The position numbers and the translations under genes were made by a program. A model generated the notes under the pieces. It did no database searches and was not told where the DNA came from. It was given only the letters and a program-made list of their open reading frames with translations. Below, one piece after another: positions 44,149 to 52,221 of a stretch of DNA of 64,000 bases (positions are counted from its first letter, which is position 1; the number at the start of each line of letters is the position of its first letter). This stretch comes from Romboutsia_E sp900604535 (GTDB lineage: Bacteria > Bacillota > Clostridia > Peptostreptococcales > Peptostreptococcaceae): assembly GCF_900604535.1 (NCBI RefSeq), contig NZ_UWOT01000003.1, forward strand, positions 62,001 through 126,000. Reading direction: 5' to 3'.

Positions 44149-45168
44149 ATGTCACATGTTAATCTAATAAATTTGAATAAAAGTTTTGATAAAGTGAATG
44201 TACTTAAAAATATAAACTTAGAAATAAATGAAGGAGAAATAATATCTTTATTAGGTCCATCAGGATGTGGAAAGAGTACAACACTAAAAATAATAGCTGG
44301 AATCTTAGAACTAGATGAAGGCGATATTTTATTTGATGGGGCTAGTGTAAAAAATATACCGACTGGCAAAAGAGATGCAGCAATAGTATTCCAAGATTAC
44401 TTATTATTTCCTCATATGAATGTTTTTGAAAACATAGAGTTTGGATTAAAAATGAAAAAAGTAAAAAAGGAAGCAAGAGTTAAGAAAGTACAAGAATTAG
44501 TAGAATTAGTAAAGCTAAACGATTATAAAAGTAAATACCCATCAGAGTTATCTGGAGGACAACAGCAAAGAGTAGCTATAGCTAGAACGCTTGCTATAAG
44601 TCCTAAGGTATTGTTATTAGATGAACCATTTTCTAATTTAGATATAAGTTTAAGAAATGAAATGAGGGATTTTGTATTAAACTTACAAAAAAAATTAGAA
44701 ATAACGACAATCTTAGTAACTCATGACAAAGAAGAAGCTTTAATGATGAGTGATAAAGTAGCAGTAATGTTAGATGGAGAAATAAAGCAGTATGATACAC
44801 CAAGTAATCTTTATGAAAATCCAAATAGTAAAGAAGTTGCAAATATATTTGGAGATAGAAATTACTTACAAGGAAAAATAAAAAATAATAAATTTATAAG
44901 TAATTCAGTAGAATTAAACTTAAAAGATGTAAAAGATATAAATAATGTAGAATTAATGATACCTCAAGAAAGTATAAAATTGTTAAACAGAGATTCAAAA
45001 GAAGGAATAGAAGGGAAGATAATAAAACGAAAGTATGCAGGAGAAAAAACATATTATGATGTAAAAGTAAATGAAACAATTTTAAAATCATCAAGTGATA
45101 ATAACTTCTATAAAGAAGGTGATATTATAAAGGTAGAAATTAAAACCCAAAATATAGTTTTATTCTAA
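44149..45168 (+). CDS. ABC transporter ATPase (YnjD-like, with TOBE domain)
   Basis: A 339-residue ATPase. Walker A GPSGCGKSTTLK, signature LSGGQQQRVAIA, Walker B VLLLDEPFSNLD, His switch LVTHDKEEA; the C-terminal about 100 residues are a TOBE domain, as in importers of sulfate, spermidine or thiamine type. AAGGAG precedes the ATG. Last gene of the cluster; a strong terminator follows. Confidence 0.93.
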   Translation: MSHVNLINLNKSFDKVNVLKNINLEINEGEIISLLGPSGCGKSTTLKIIAGILELDEGDILFDGASVKNIPTGKRDAAIVFQDYLLFPHMNVFENIEFGLKMKKVKKEARVKKVQELVELVKLNDYKSKYPSELSGGQQQRVAIARTLAISPKVLLLDEPFSNLDISLRNEMRDFVLNLQKKLEITTILVTHDKEEALMMSDKVAVMLDGEIKQYDTPSNLYENPNSKEVANIFGDRNYLQGKIKNNKFISNSVELNLKDVKDINNVELMIPQESIKLLNRDSKEGIEGKIIKRKYAGEKTYYDVKVNETILKSSSDNNFYKEGDIIKVEIKTQNIVLF

Positions 45169-45173
45169 TCAAC

Positions 45174-45223
45174 AAAAAGTTTGTTATCATTTAAGAATAG
45201 TTTAAGTGATAACAAACTTTTTC
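45174..45223. terminator. terminator at the end of the nine-gene cluster
   Basis: A 16-base stem (AAAAAGTTTGTTATCA / TGATAACAAACTTTTT) with a 17-base loop. Symmetric enough to also serve the convergent gene at 45272-45520. Confidence 0.92.
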
Positions 45224-45271
45224 GATATTATATACATATACGTGTAAATATTTAAATTATTATCTATCTAC

Positions 45272-45520
45272 TTACTTAAGTGCCTCTTTTAAAGCTTTAG
45301 ATAGCTGATCTGGACAAGAAGTTGATTTACCACCACAAGTTATGTTCTCTAATCTTTTAGCAACATCACTAGCATCTTGATTCATTACTAATTGCTTTAT
45401 TCCGATTAGGTTTCCTGGACAGCCACCTATAAAATCAACATCAACTATTTTATTATTATCATCTAACTCAAATATCATTTCTTTGCAGCATACACCACTT
45501 GGATTAAAAGAAAATCTCAT
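45272..45520 (-). CDS. TSCPD domain protein (TIGR03905 family)
   Basis: An 82-residue protein with GVCCKEMIFELDD at the N-terminus, GGCPGNLIGI in the middle and the name-giving TSCPD near residue 70. The TSCPD domain occurs in ribonucleotide reductases and alone in many anaerobes; a metal or Fe-S role is suspected from five conserved Cys. Function not known. AAGGAG precedes the ATG. Confidence 0.92.
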   Translation of the reverse strand: MRFSFNPSGVCCKEMIFELDDNNKIVDVDFIGGCPGNLIGIKQLVMNQDASDVAKRLENITCGGKSTSCPDQLSKALKEALK

Positions 45521-45654
45521 AACACTATCTCCTTAATAAATATAATTATTATAAAAATAATAATACCAATATAAGTTAAATAAAGCAATGAATAATCCTA
45601 ACAAATGAATAATATATTATTATATAATACGTAGGTTATGGAAGGGGGGATTTT

Positions 45655-46521
45655 TTGAAGATATATATATCTAATTATCTATCTAAGAGTATAAGTATAA
45701 TAGATTATTACACCCTTGAAGTAGAGAAGGTAATAAATTTAGAAGAGAGTATTTATCCACATCATTTTTGTATAGATAAAGAAAAAAATTTAATTTATAT
45801 ACCTAGTTCAAGTAATGGAATAATTTATATTTATGACTTAAATAATGATAATATTTTAGATACAGTTTCTGTCGGCGGAAATTTAAGTCAAGTAATACTA
45901 TGTAATAAAGAAGTATTTATATCTAATGAAGATTCAGATAGTATATACTTTTTAGATCGAGAGACATTGACTCCTGTTGGGGTTATAAATTTAGAACACA
46001 CACCTCATGGATTAGATTTTGATGAAGTTTCAAAAAAAATATATGTATCCTGTATAAATTCAATTGTATGTATAGATGTAGATAGAAAGCAAATAGATAA
46101 GCAAATGAATATAAGTTCTAAAGCATGGCATCTTAAAATTAATAAAGAAAGCAATCATATATATATATCTACTTTAGATGGAAAGGTTATGATAATAGAT
46201 TTAAAAAGCATGGAAATAAGAAAAGTACTAAATGATTTTTTATTGCCTCTTGAAATTAGATTTAATTATAAAAATAAAAGAGTATATATAGCAGATTTAG
46301 CATATAAAAATATAAAAATATTAGATTTTTATACAGGTAAATATATTGCTAATATAAGTGTAGATGGAACACCACAAGGATTAGAAATTTCAAATGATGG
46401 TAATTTTTTATTTGTATCAGATAGTCAAAATAACATGATTAAGGTTTATAATTGTATTACGAATCAGTTAATAAAAGAAATTAAAGTTGGAAAAGAGCCT
46501 ACAAGCATAGTGTGTATGTAG
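45655..46521 (+). CDS. YncE-like beta-propeller protein
   Basis: A 288-residue protein made of about six or seven repeats of the YVTN/lactonase type (for example IYDLNNDNILDTVSVGG, ILDFYTGKYIANISVDGTP, VYNCITNQLIKEIKVGKEP). No signal peptide, so cytoplasmic. TTG start after GAAGGGGGGA. Its stop is only 2 bases from the convergent DUF4364 gene, with no terminator between. Ligand unknown. Confidence 0.85.
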   Translation: MKIYISNYLSKSISIIDYYTLEVEKVINLEESIYPHHFCIDKEKNLIYIPSSSNGIIYIYDLNNDNILDTVSVGGNLSQVILCNKEVFISNEDSDSIYFLDRETLTPVGVINLEHTPHGLDFDEVSKKIYVSCINSIVCIDVDRKQIDKQMNISSKAWHLKINKESNHIYISTLDGKVMIIDLKSMEIRKVLNDFLLPLEIRFNYKNKRVYIADLAYKNIKILDFYTGKYIANISVDGTPQGLEISNDGNFLFVSDSQNNMIKVYNCITNQLIKEIKVGKEPTSIVCM

Positions 46522-46523
46522 GC

Positions 46524-47060
46524 TTAATGATTGTTTCGTATTAGTAAGTCTATAACTTCTGCATACATATCTGATGCATTATTCTTCCAATTATTACAAA
46601 TAAGCTGAGCTTGTTTTTCAGAAGAAACATTTAAATTTAAATCTATTAAATTACATTGATTTTCAATTACTCTTAAATTAACTATAAATTCATTATCGCT
46701 TTGTTTAACAAAACTAGACTTAACTTGAGTATCAGCTAGCAAACTTTCTTTGTTAGATAATAAGTATTCATCAACTTTTCTAGTAGAATTCTCAGGTATC
46801 CTAGATAAAAAATATTCCAATGTTTCAATCCCTTTTTGTGTGAGAGAGTAATATTCTCTATCAGAGTCTTTATATGTAATTAAAAACTTAGATTCCATAA
46901 GTTGAGATAGAAGTTGTTGTAATGAAAAATAATTCATCATTTCAGTTTCTAAAACAACTTGGGTTATTTGAGAATTAGTTAAATCCATATTAATCCTATC
47001 TAAAATATATAAAATTAATAGCTTATGATAAGCTAACTCTTCAGATGAGTTTTCAAACAT
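46524..47060 (-). CDS. DUF4364 family protein (winged-helix regulator)
   Basis: A 178-residue protein; residues 1-85 form a winged helix (NSQITQVVLE..MNYFSLQQLLSQLMESKFL; YYSLTQKGIETLEYF), the rest is a domain of unknown function. DUF4364 is common in clostridia, function untested as far as I recall. GGAGGAT precedes the ATG. Confidence 0.9.
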   Translation of the reverse strand: MFENSSEELAYHKLLILYILDRINMDLTNSQITQVVLETEMMNYFSLQQLLSQLMESKFLITYKDSDREYYSLTQKGIETLEYFLSRIPENSTRKVDEYLLSNKESLLADTQVKSSFVKQSDNEFIVNLRVIENQCNLIDLNLNVSSEKQAQLICNNWKNNASDMYAEVIDLLIRNNH

Positions 47061-47162
47061 AATATCATCCTCCGTAAAACTATTTCTATATACTATATTA
47101 AACCAAAATATATAAAATTAAAAGTACAATTTACTTAATATTTAATTTCGTATAAAACAAAC

Positions 47163-47193
47163 AAAAAGGCTACCGAAAAATTTGGTAGCCTTA
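47163..47193 (-). terminator. terminator after the SASP gene
   Basis: On the minus strand GGCTACC pairs with GGTAGCC, followed by TTTTTG. Confidence 0.85.
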
Positions 47194-47225
47194 CTTTTAA
47201 CTAACTATAAAAATTTACTATAGGC

Positions 47226-47432
47226 TTATTTGCCTGCCATTTGTTGCTCAGCCATTTCAACTAATTTCTTAGTCATATATCCACCTACGTAACCATTTTG
47301 TCTAGCAGTTAAGTTACCTTTATCTATGTTTTCGTAGTTAGATAAACCTATTTCGTTAGCTATTTCTAATTTCATTTGATTTAAAGCAGCTTTCGCTTCA
47401 GGTACGACTGTTTTGTTATTAGTATTTGACAT
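47226..47432 (-). CDS. small acid-soluble spore protein, alpha/beta type
   Basis: A 68-residue SASP. The germination protease site is EIANEIGL, and the DNA-binding second half has GNLTARQNGYVGGYMTKKLVEMAE. It coats and protects spore DNA and feeds germination. AAGGAGG precedes the ATG. Expected to be under sigma-G, although no box was assigned. Confidence 0.95.
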   Translation of the reverse strand: MSNTNNKTVVPEAKAALNQMKLEIANEIGLSNYENIDKGNLTARQNGYVGGYMTKKLVEMAEQQMAGK

Positions 47433-47555
47433 AGTAAATTTCCTCCTTAGTTGTCATTTACAACACATTTAATTGTGTTGTTACTAGTATTTTGACCAGA
47501 TTGAAATTTTATATACTGTAAAAATAAGTTAATTTATATATTAATGTATTTAGGC

Positions 47556-47729
47556 TTATTCATATATTTTATGGTTCATTTTTATTTTTTTATCTTTTCT
47601 AATACCTTCATAAAGTCCATGAGGTTCCCTAGTATAACTATTATTAATATTACTAGTGACAGTGTTAACAGTTGCTTTTAGGCTTTCTTTTGCTTGAATA
47701 TTTTTTAAAGAATTTTTTATGTCTGCCAT
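47556..47729 (-). CDS. small unknown protein, 57 residues
   Basis: Not recognised. An ATG 9 bases after AAGGTGGTG opens a 57-codon frame on the minus strand. Basic and soluble; the middle is Asn/Ser/Thr-rich, and the end has YTREPHGLYEGIRKDKK. Placed between two sporulation-type genes (SASP and PdaB-like), so a spore role is possible, but this is only context. Confidence 0.55.
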   Translation of the reverse strand: MADIKNSLKNIQAKESLKATVNTVTSNINNSYTREPHGLYEGIRKDKKIKMNHKIYE

Positions 47730-47866
47730 AATTACACCACCTTAATTATTTATTTTATTTCTTAATTCTAAATTGCCCAAATAATAAATTTATCTTTGTA
47801 GTAATTTTTTGAAATAAAAGAAAATAAGTTTTAAATATAGGATTATATATATAAAGGAGGTGTGAT

Positions 47867-48634
47867 ATGGGTTTAAGATGGAAAAGAACTAAGGCCTTCT
47901 TTTTAAGTATAACTTTTTTTTTATTAGCATTATTATCAGTATTTGCCTTAGTTTTTGGAATTAAGTACATATGTAATATAAGTGATGATGCAAATATGCC
48001 TATATATAGTGTTGACACAGATGAAAAAAAAATAGCTATAACTTTTGATGTTGCATGGGGAAGTGAAAATATAGATGAAATATTAGAGGTATTAGATAAG
48101 CACAATATAAAGGCGACATTCTTTTTAGTTGGAAGCTGGATAGATGATAATAAGAATACAGTTAAGCTAATAAGTGAAAAGGGTCATGAAATAGGAAATC
48201 ATTCAAATACTCATCCTAATATGAAAGAAACACCTGATGAAGATATTATGAATGAGATAGAAATCACATCAGAAAAAATATCTAATATAACAGGACAAAG
48301 AGTAACATTATTTAGACCACCATTTGGAGAGGTTACTGATGAAGTGATGGAAGTTTGTAAATCTTTAGATTATACAGTTATAAAATGGGATGTAGATTCA
48401 CTAGATTGGAAGGGAATAAGCGCAGATCAGATAACAGAGAGAGTATACAAAAGTGTTCAACCTGGATCAATAGTTTTATTTCATGCGAGTTCTAGTAACG
48501 TAAAGGAATATCTAGATACTGCTATTACTCAACTTGAAAAAAACGGATATGGTATTTGTAAAGTATCAGATTTAATTTATAAAGATAACTATACTATAAA
48601 CTCTTCGGGAGTCCAAAAGTCAAAAGAGAATTAA
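47867..48634 (+). CDS. pdaB: polysaccharide deacetylase, PdaB-like (sporulation)
   Basis: A 255-residue protein with one N-terminal anchor (about 11-33) and a NodB domain: TFDVAWGSEN (Asp), NHSNTHPNM (His), RPPFGEV, and the late IVLFHAS. The TFDVAWG form and length fit the PdaB/polysaccharide deacetylase family of sporulation, needed to keep the cortex. AAAGGAGGTG precedes the ATG. Confidence 0.88.
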   Translation: MGLRWKRTKAFFLSITFFLLALLSVFALVFGIKYICNISDDANMPIYSVDTDEKKIAITFDVAWGSENIDEILEVLDKHNIKATFFLVGSWIDDNKNTVKLISEKGHEIGNHSNTHPNMKETPDEDIMNEIEITSEKISNITGQRVTLFRPPFGEVTDEVMEVCKSLDYTVIKWDVDSLDWKGISADQITERVYKSVQPGSIVLFHASSSNVKEYLDTAITQLEKNGYGICKVSDLIYKDNYTINSSGVQKSKEN

Positions 48635-48722
48635 TGTAATAAATTTAAGTAGTTATAAATATATTTATTATATAAGATTGAGATAAAATAATAGAATTAA
48701 CAATTGTGGGAGGATAAATAAT

Positions 48723-49361
48723 ATGATAGATATAAAGGATGACACTAATGTAGTATACCTAAGAGGAGAAATGGACGATAATTTAGACTTTAGTCATGAA
48801 ATCTTTGGGGAAAAGTTTTATAATACAAAAATAAAAATAAATAGATTAAGCGAATCTTATGACATACTACCATTAACTATATCAGAAAGATTATTACAAG
48901 ATGTTGATATAAAAAATAATAATTTAGTAAATGTTATAGGTCAACTTAGATCTTATAATAAAAATATTGATAATAAAAACAGATTGGTTTTGACTGTGTT
49001 TGTTAGAGAATTAAAGCAATCTGAAGAAGAAAATAAGGATCCAAATAGTATATTCTTAGATGGGTATATATGCAAAGAACCTATATATAGAAAAACACCT
49101 TTAGGAAGAGAAATTACAGATCTGTTAGTTGCAATAAATAGACCATATAATAAATCTGATTATATTCCATCTATTGTATGGGGTAGAAATGCGAAATTTG
49201 CCAAGACCCTAAAAGTTGGTGATAGGGTACAGATGTGGGGACGAGTTCAAAGTAGAGAATATGAGAAAAAGGTTGAAAATGGAGATCCTATCAAAAAAGT
49301 AGCTTATGAAGTATCTATATCTAAAATTAAAAAATTATCTGAAAATAATGCTCAAGAATAA
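48723..49361 (+). CDS. single-stranded DNA-binding-like protein with two OB folds
   Basis: A 212-residue protein. Two OB-like halves: residues about 8-100 (NLVNVIGQLRSYNK) and 108-205 (FLDGYICKEPIYRKTPLGREI, IVWGRNAKFAKTLKVGDRVQMWGRV), the latter clearly SSB-like. Longer than housekeeping SSB and without the acidic C-terminal tip, so it is probably a paralogue. GGAGG precedes the ATG. Confidence 0.82.
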   Translation: MIDIKDDTNVVYLRGEMDDNLDFSHEIFGEKFYNTKIKINRLSESYDILPLTISERLLQDVDIKNNNLVNVIGQLRSYNKNIDNKNRLVLTVFVRELKQSEEENKDPNSIFLDGYICKEPIYRKTPLGREITDLLVAINRPYNKSDYIPSIVWGRNAKFAKTLKVGDRVQMWGRVQSREYEKKVENGDPIKKVAYEVSISKIKKLSENNAQE

Positions 49362-49451
49362 ATACTTCTATTTATGTATTGAATAGTTGCTCATGATTTA
49401 TTATAATCTATTTTATGATAAATTTTGAGAAAAGATAAGAGGGGGAGCACT

Positions 49452-50021
49452 GTGAAGAGCGCATTATATCATGACTATGAGCCAAACTCAGACCGAATTG
49501 AAGAATCAGACGACATAACATGTTTTTTGGATACGATTAAATATGATATAGGAGACAAGATACTGCTTGTTGGAGATGTAGGCAACTTAGGCAAAAAACT
49601 TAGGATGCTGGGTGTTAACGTAACGATATTAGAACATAGTAACTATCAAGATGTATGTCCATCTTTAGTGAATAATGAGAACTGTACTGTTGTAAGAGGT
49701 GCACTAGAATATATGCCTTTTAATGATAGTTTCTTTGATAAAGTTATAGTGTTAGATCACTTTAACCATACCAGCAACTGTAAAAAGGCATCACATGAGA
49801 TACGTAGAGTTTTAAAGAAGAAGGGCGAGCTTATTCTAGAAGACCACAACTTAAAAAACTTGAAAGTAAAGTTAAAATATTTTAAGCATAGGCTTCTAGG
49901 AGAAAATGTACACTATAATTATCCACAAGAAATACTTAATTTATTTTCAAAATTAAATTTTGAAGGTGCTCTCAAGGAAATAAAGGATGAAAGATACATT
50001 TATATAGGAAAAATGAAATAA
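49452..50021 (+). CDS. class I SAM-dependent methyltransferase-like protein
   Basis: About 189 residues. A methyltransferase pattern: ILLVGDVGNLGKKLRMLG (motif I, less glycine-rich than usual), acidic end of strand 2 absent (ILEHS), MPFNDSFFDKVIV (motif post-II) and HEIRRVLKKKGELILE. The start was moved to GTG 49452, since GAGGGGG lies about 7 bases upstream. Substrate unknown. Confidence 0.8.
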   Translation: MKSALYHDYEPNSDRIEESDDITCFLDTIKYDIGDKILLVGDVGNLGKKLRMLGVNVTILEHSNYQDVCPSLVNNENCTVVRGALEYMPFNDSFFDKVIVLDHFNHTSNCKKASHEIRRVLKKKGELILEDHNLKNLKVKLKYFKHRLLGENVHYNYPQEILNLFSKLNFEGALKEIKDERYIYIGKMK

Positions 50022-50054
50022 ATGAATTAAAATATAATTGTGAATAAAAATACT

Positions 50055-50085
50055 AAAGACTAGGTTATCCTGGTCTTTTATTATA
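50055..50085 (+). terminator. terminator after the methyltransferase gene
   Basis: AAAGACTAGG pairs with CCTGGTCTTT, 4-base loop, T-rich tail. Confidence 0.8.
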
Positions 50086-50101
50086 GGAGAGAATAATAGG
50101 T

Positions 50102-50239
50102 ATGAATATAAATTTTACACTAATAGTAGTAGTCATGTTGTTTGTAATACTTATGTCAATTCAATTTACGCTAAATAAGATATATGTGACATTAAAGGAA
50201 ATAAAGGAATTGATACGTCTAAAGAAAAATAAGGAATGA
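50102..50239 (+). CDS. small single-span membrane protein, 45 residues
   Basis: ATG about 10 bases after AGGAGAG. A hydrophobic span at residues 5-20 (FTLIVVVMLFVILMS) is followed by a basic amphipathic helix (LKEIKELIRLKK). Its stop is 5 bases ahead of the cdsR start, whose ribosome site lies in its last codons, so the two are probably co-translated. Function unknown. Confidence 0.6.
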   Translation: MNINFTLIVVVMLFVILMSIQFTLNKIYVTLKEIKELIRLKKNKE

Positions 50240-50244
50240 TAAAA

Positions 50245-52017
50245 ATGAATAGCTTAGAGTATATAAAGGATGAAATTCAAAACATAGCAGAAGCTATACT
50301 TTCAGTTCTGAATATAGAGGTGACTATAGTAGATGAAAGTTTAATTAGGATAGCTGGAACAGGAAGATACTTAAACAAGATAGGAGAACGAATTGATGGA
50401 TACTCTGCATTTAAAAAATCTTTACAAGAACAAGTATCAATTGTTATAGATGATCCTCATATTAGTAAGGTATGCATAGTATGTGATAATAATCAATTTT
50501 GTAAGGAGTATGCAGAGGTTTGTTGTCCTATCACATTAGATGGGCATTCATATGGAGTTATTGGTCTTATAGCATTTAATGAAGAGCAAAAAGAAAGAAT
50601 AATGCATAATATCGAAGGTCTTTTAAATTTTCTAGGAAAGATGGCAGATTTAATTTCTAACAAATTAAAAGCTCAAATTAAAACTGAAGAGCTAGAATTA
50701 GAAAAGAAAAAACTTGAAATATTAATTGATAGTATGGACAAGGCTATCGTTTCTATAGATGTAAATGGTAAAATAGATAAGTATAATTCTAAATTCAAGG
50801 AATTTTTTGAACTTGATAGTTATGATATAGAAAATAAAAATATTGATGAAATATTAAATTTTGTAAATAACTCTCTTAATAAAGATTTTAGGGCATATAA
50901 GTCAGGCATGTTTTTTTACCATAAAAATAGACGTAATTTAAAGGGGATATATAACATAAATAAGATTATAGTAAAAGAAAATTTAAAAGGTTATGTAATT
51001 GATTTTATAGACAAAAGAGAAGCTATAAAAAACTATAATAAGATAAACAATGACTATAAGATAATGTTAGATAATATTATTGGAGATAGCGATATAATAA
51101 GTAATATTAAAAAAGAAGCTTTAGTAGCATCTAAATCTAATTCTACAGTTTTAATAACTGGAGAAAGTGGTACAGGAAAAGAGTTATTTGCTAGAGCTAT
51201 ACATAATCATAGTTATAGATGTGAAAATCCTTTTATAGCAGTTAATTGCGCAGCTATACCAGATAACCTTTTAGAGAGTGAGCTATTTGGATATGAAGAA
51301 GGTGCATTTACAGGAGCTAAAAAAGGTGGAAAATTAGGTAAGTTTGAATTGGCTCATAATGGAACAATTTTTTTAGATGAAATAGGAGATATGAGCTTAC
51401 ATCTTCAAGCAAAATTACTGAGAGTGTTACAAGAAAAAGAGCTTGATAAGATAGGTGGAAAATCAAATGTATCTATAGATGTAAGAATTATAGCTGCAAC
51501 TAATAAAGACTTAGAAAAAATGGTATCTAAGGGAAGCTTCAGAGAAGACTTATACTATAGATTAAATGTTATACCAATACATTTACCAAGTCTTAGAGAA
51601 CGAAAGGAAGATATTCCTTTACTTATAAATTATACAATTAAAGAATATGCAAAAAAGCTAGGTAAGGATGTAGAGTCAATTGACAATAATGCATTACAAG
51701 TAATGATTGATTACAAGTGGCCTGGAAATATAAGAGAGCTACAAAATATAATAGAATACAGTATTAATATGTCGACATCTTCCATTATAACTTTAGATGT
51801 GATTCCTCAGAAAATAAAAGCAAGACGTATAGATAAATTTATAAAAGAGAATACTACAATAAATACATTAGAAATGCTAGAAAAAAATGAAATTATTAAA
51901 GCTTTAAATAAATATAAAGATTATAAAAAAGATAAAGAATTAGTCGCTAAATCTTTGGGTATATCTAGAGCCACTTTATATAGAAAGTTAGAAAAATATA
52001 ATATAGTCTCAAAATGA
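50245..52017 (+). CDS. cdsR: sigma-54-dependent activator, CdsR-like
   Basis: About 590 residues. An N-terminal sensor (1-150) with Cys at 77, 80, 86, 93 and 94, a PAS-like region (about 160-250), AAA+ domain with Walker A GESGTGKE, GAFTGAKKG (sigma-54 contact) and Walker B IFLDEIGDM, and a C-terminal Fis-type helix-turn-helix (VAKSLGISRATLYRKL). It lies next to an L-cysteine desulfidase gene with a -24/-12 promoter, the arrangement known for C. difficile CdsR-CdsB. Start at ATG 50245 (AAGGA 9 bases upstream) rather than 50236. Confidence 0.88.
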   Translation: MNSLEYIKDEIQNIAEAILSVLNIEVTIVDESLIRIAGTGRYLNKIGERIDGYSAFKKSLQEQVSIVIDDPHISKVCIVCDNNQFCKEYAEVCCPITLDGHSYGVIGLIAFNEEQKERIMHNIEGLLNFLGKMADLISNKLKAQIKTEELELEKKKLEILIDSMDKAIVSIDVNGKIDKYNSKFKEFFELDSYDIENKNIDEILNFVNNSLNKDFRAYKSGMFFYHKNRRNLKGIYNINKIIVKENLKGYVIDFIDKREAIKNYNKINNDYKIMLDNIIGDSDIISNIKKEALVASKSNSTVLITGESGTGKELFARAIHNHSYRCENPFIAVNCAAIPDNLLESELFGYEEGAFTGAKKGGKLGKFELAHNGTIFLDEIGDMSLHLQAKLLRVLQEKELDKIGGKSNVSIDVRIIAATNKDLEKMVSKGSFREDLYYRLNVIPIHLPSLRERKEDIPLLINYTIKEYAKKLGKDVESIDNNALQVMIDYKWPGNIRELQNIIEYSINMSTSSIITLDVIPQKIKARRIDKFIKENTTINTLEMLEKNEIIKALNKYKDYKKDKELVAKSLGISRATLYRKLEKYNIVSK

Positions 52018-52049
52018 TACAAATTCTCATTTTGAGACTATATTTTTTT
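52001..52049 (+). terminator. terminator of cdsR
   Basis: ATATAGTCTCAAAATGA pairs perfectly with TCATTTTGAGACTATAT over a 9-base loop, then six more T. The cdsR stop codon is in the 5' arm. Confidence 0.9.
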
Positions 52050-52064
52050 ATTTTGAGACTATAT
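52029..52064 (+). repeat. direct repeat between cdsR and cdsB
   Basis: ATTTTGAGACTATAT at 52029-52043 and again at 52050-52064 (21-base period); an inverted copy is at 52001-52015. Only the first two pair as a terminator. The third copy, about 100 bases before the -24 box, may be an activator-binding site. Confidence 0.7.
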
Positions 52065-52162
52065 TTGTTGAAAAATATTATATATATAAAAACTAATAAA
52101 ATTTCTAAGTACAAAATCAAGTATATACCTTAATTATAAAAAATTAATAAAATTTTAAAAGT

Positions 52163-52178
52163 TGGCATGAAAAATGCT
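52163..52178 (+). promoter_or_regulatory. sigma-54 (-24/-12) promoter of cdsB
   Basis: TGGCATGAAAAATGCT has GG and GC in the required spacing (consensus TGGCAC-N5-TTGCW). The predicted transcription start is near 52190, about 30 bases before the cdsB ATG. Confidence 0.85.
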
Positions 52179-52221
52179 GTATATAAATGTATAATAAAAT
52201 TTATTAGGAGGTTATATTATT

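Noticed and set aside
47755..48105. Minus-strand frame of 116 codons over the start of the PdaB-like gene
   Set aside because: It overlaps the membrane anchor and first motif of a clear NodB protein; low-complexity hydrophobic translation.
6150..52064. Similar terminator stems (TCTCAAAAT / ATTTTGAGA) at 6150-6195 and 52001-52064 as a mobile repeat
   Set aside because: Only about 10 shared bases, no flanking similarity; convergent terminator sequence is enough.
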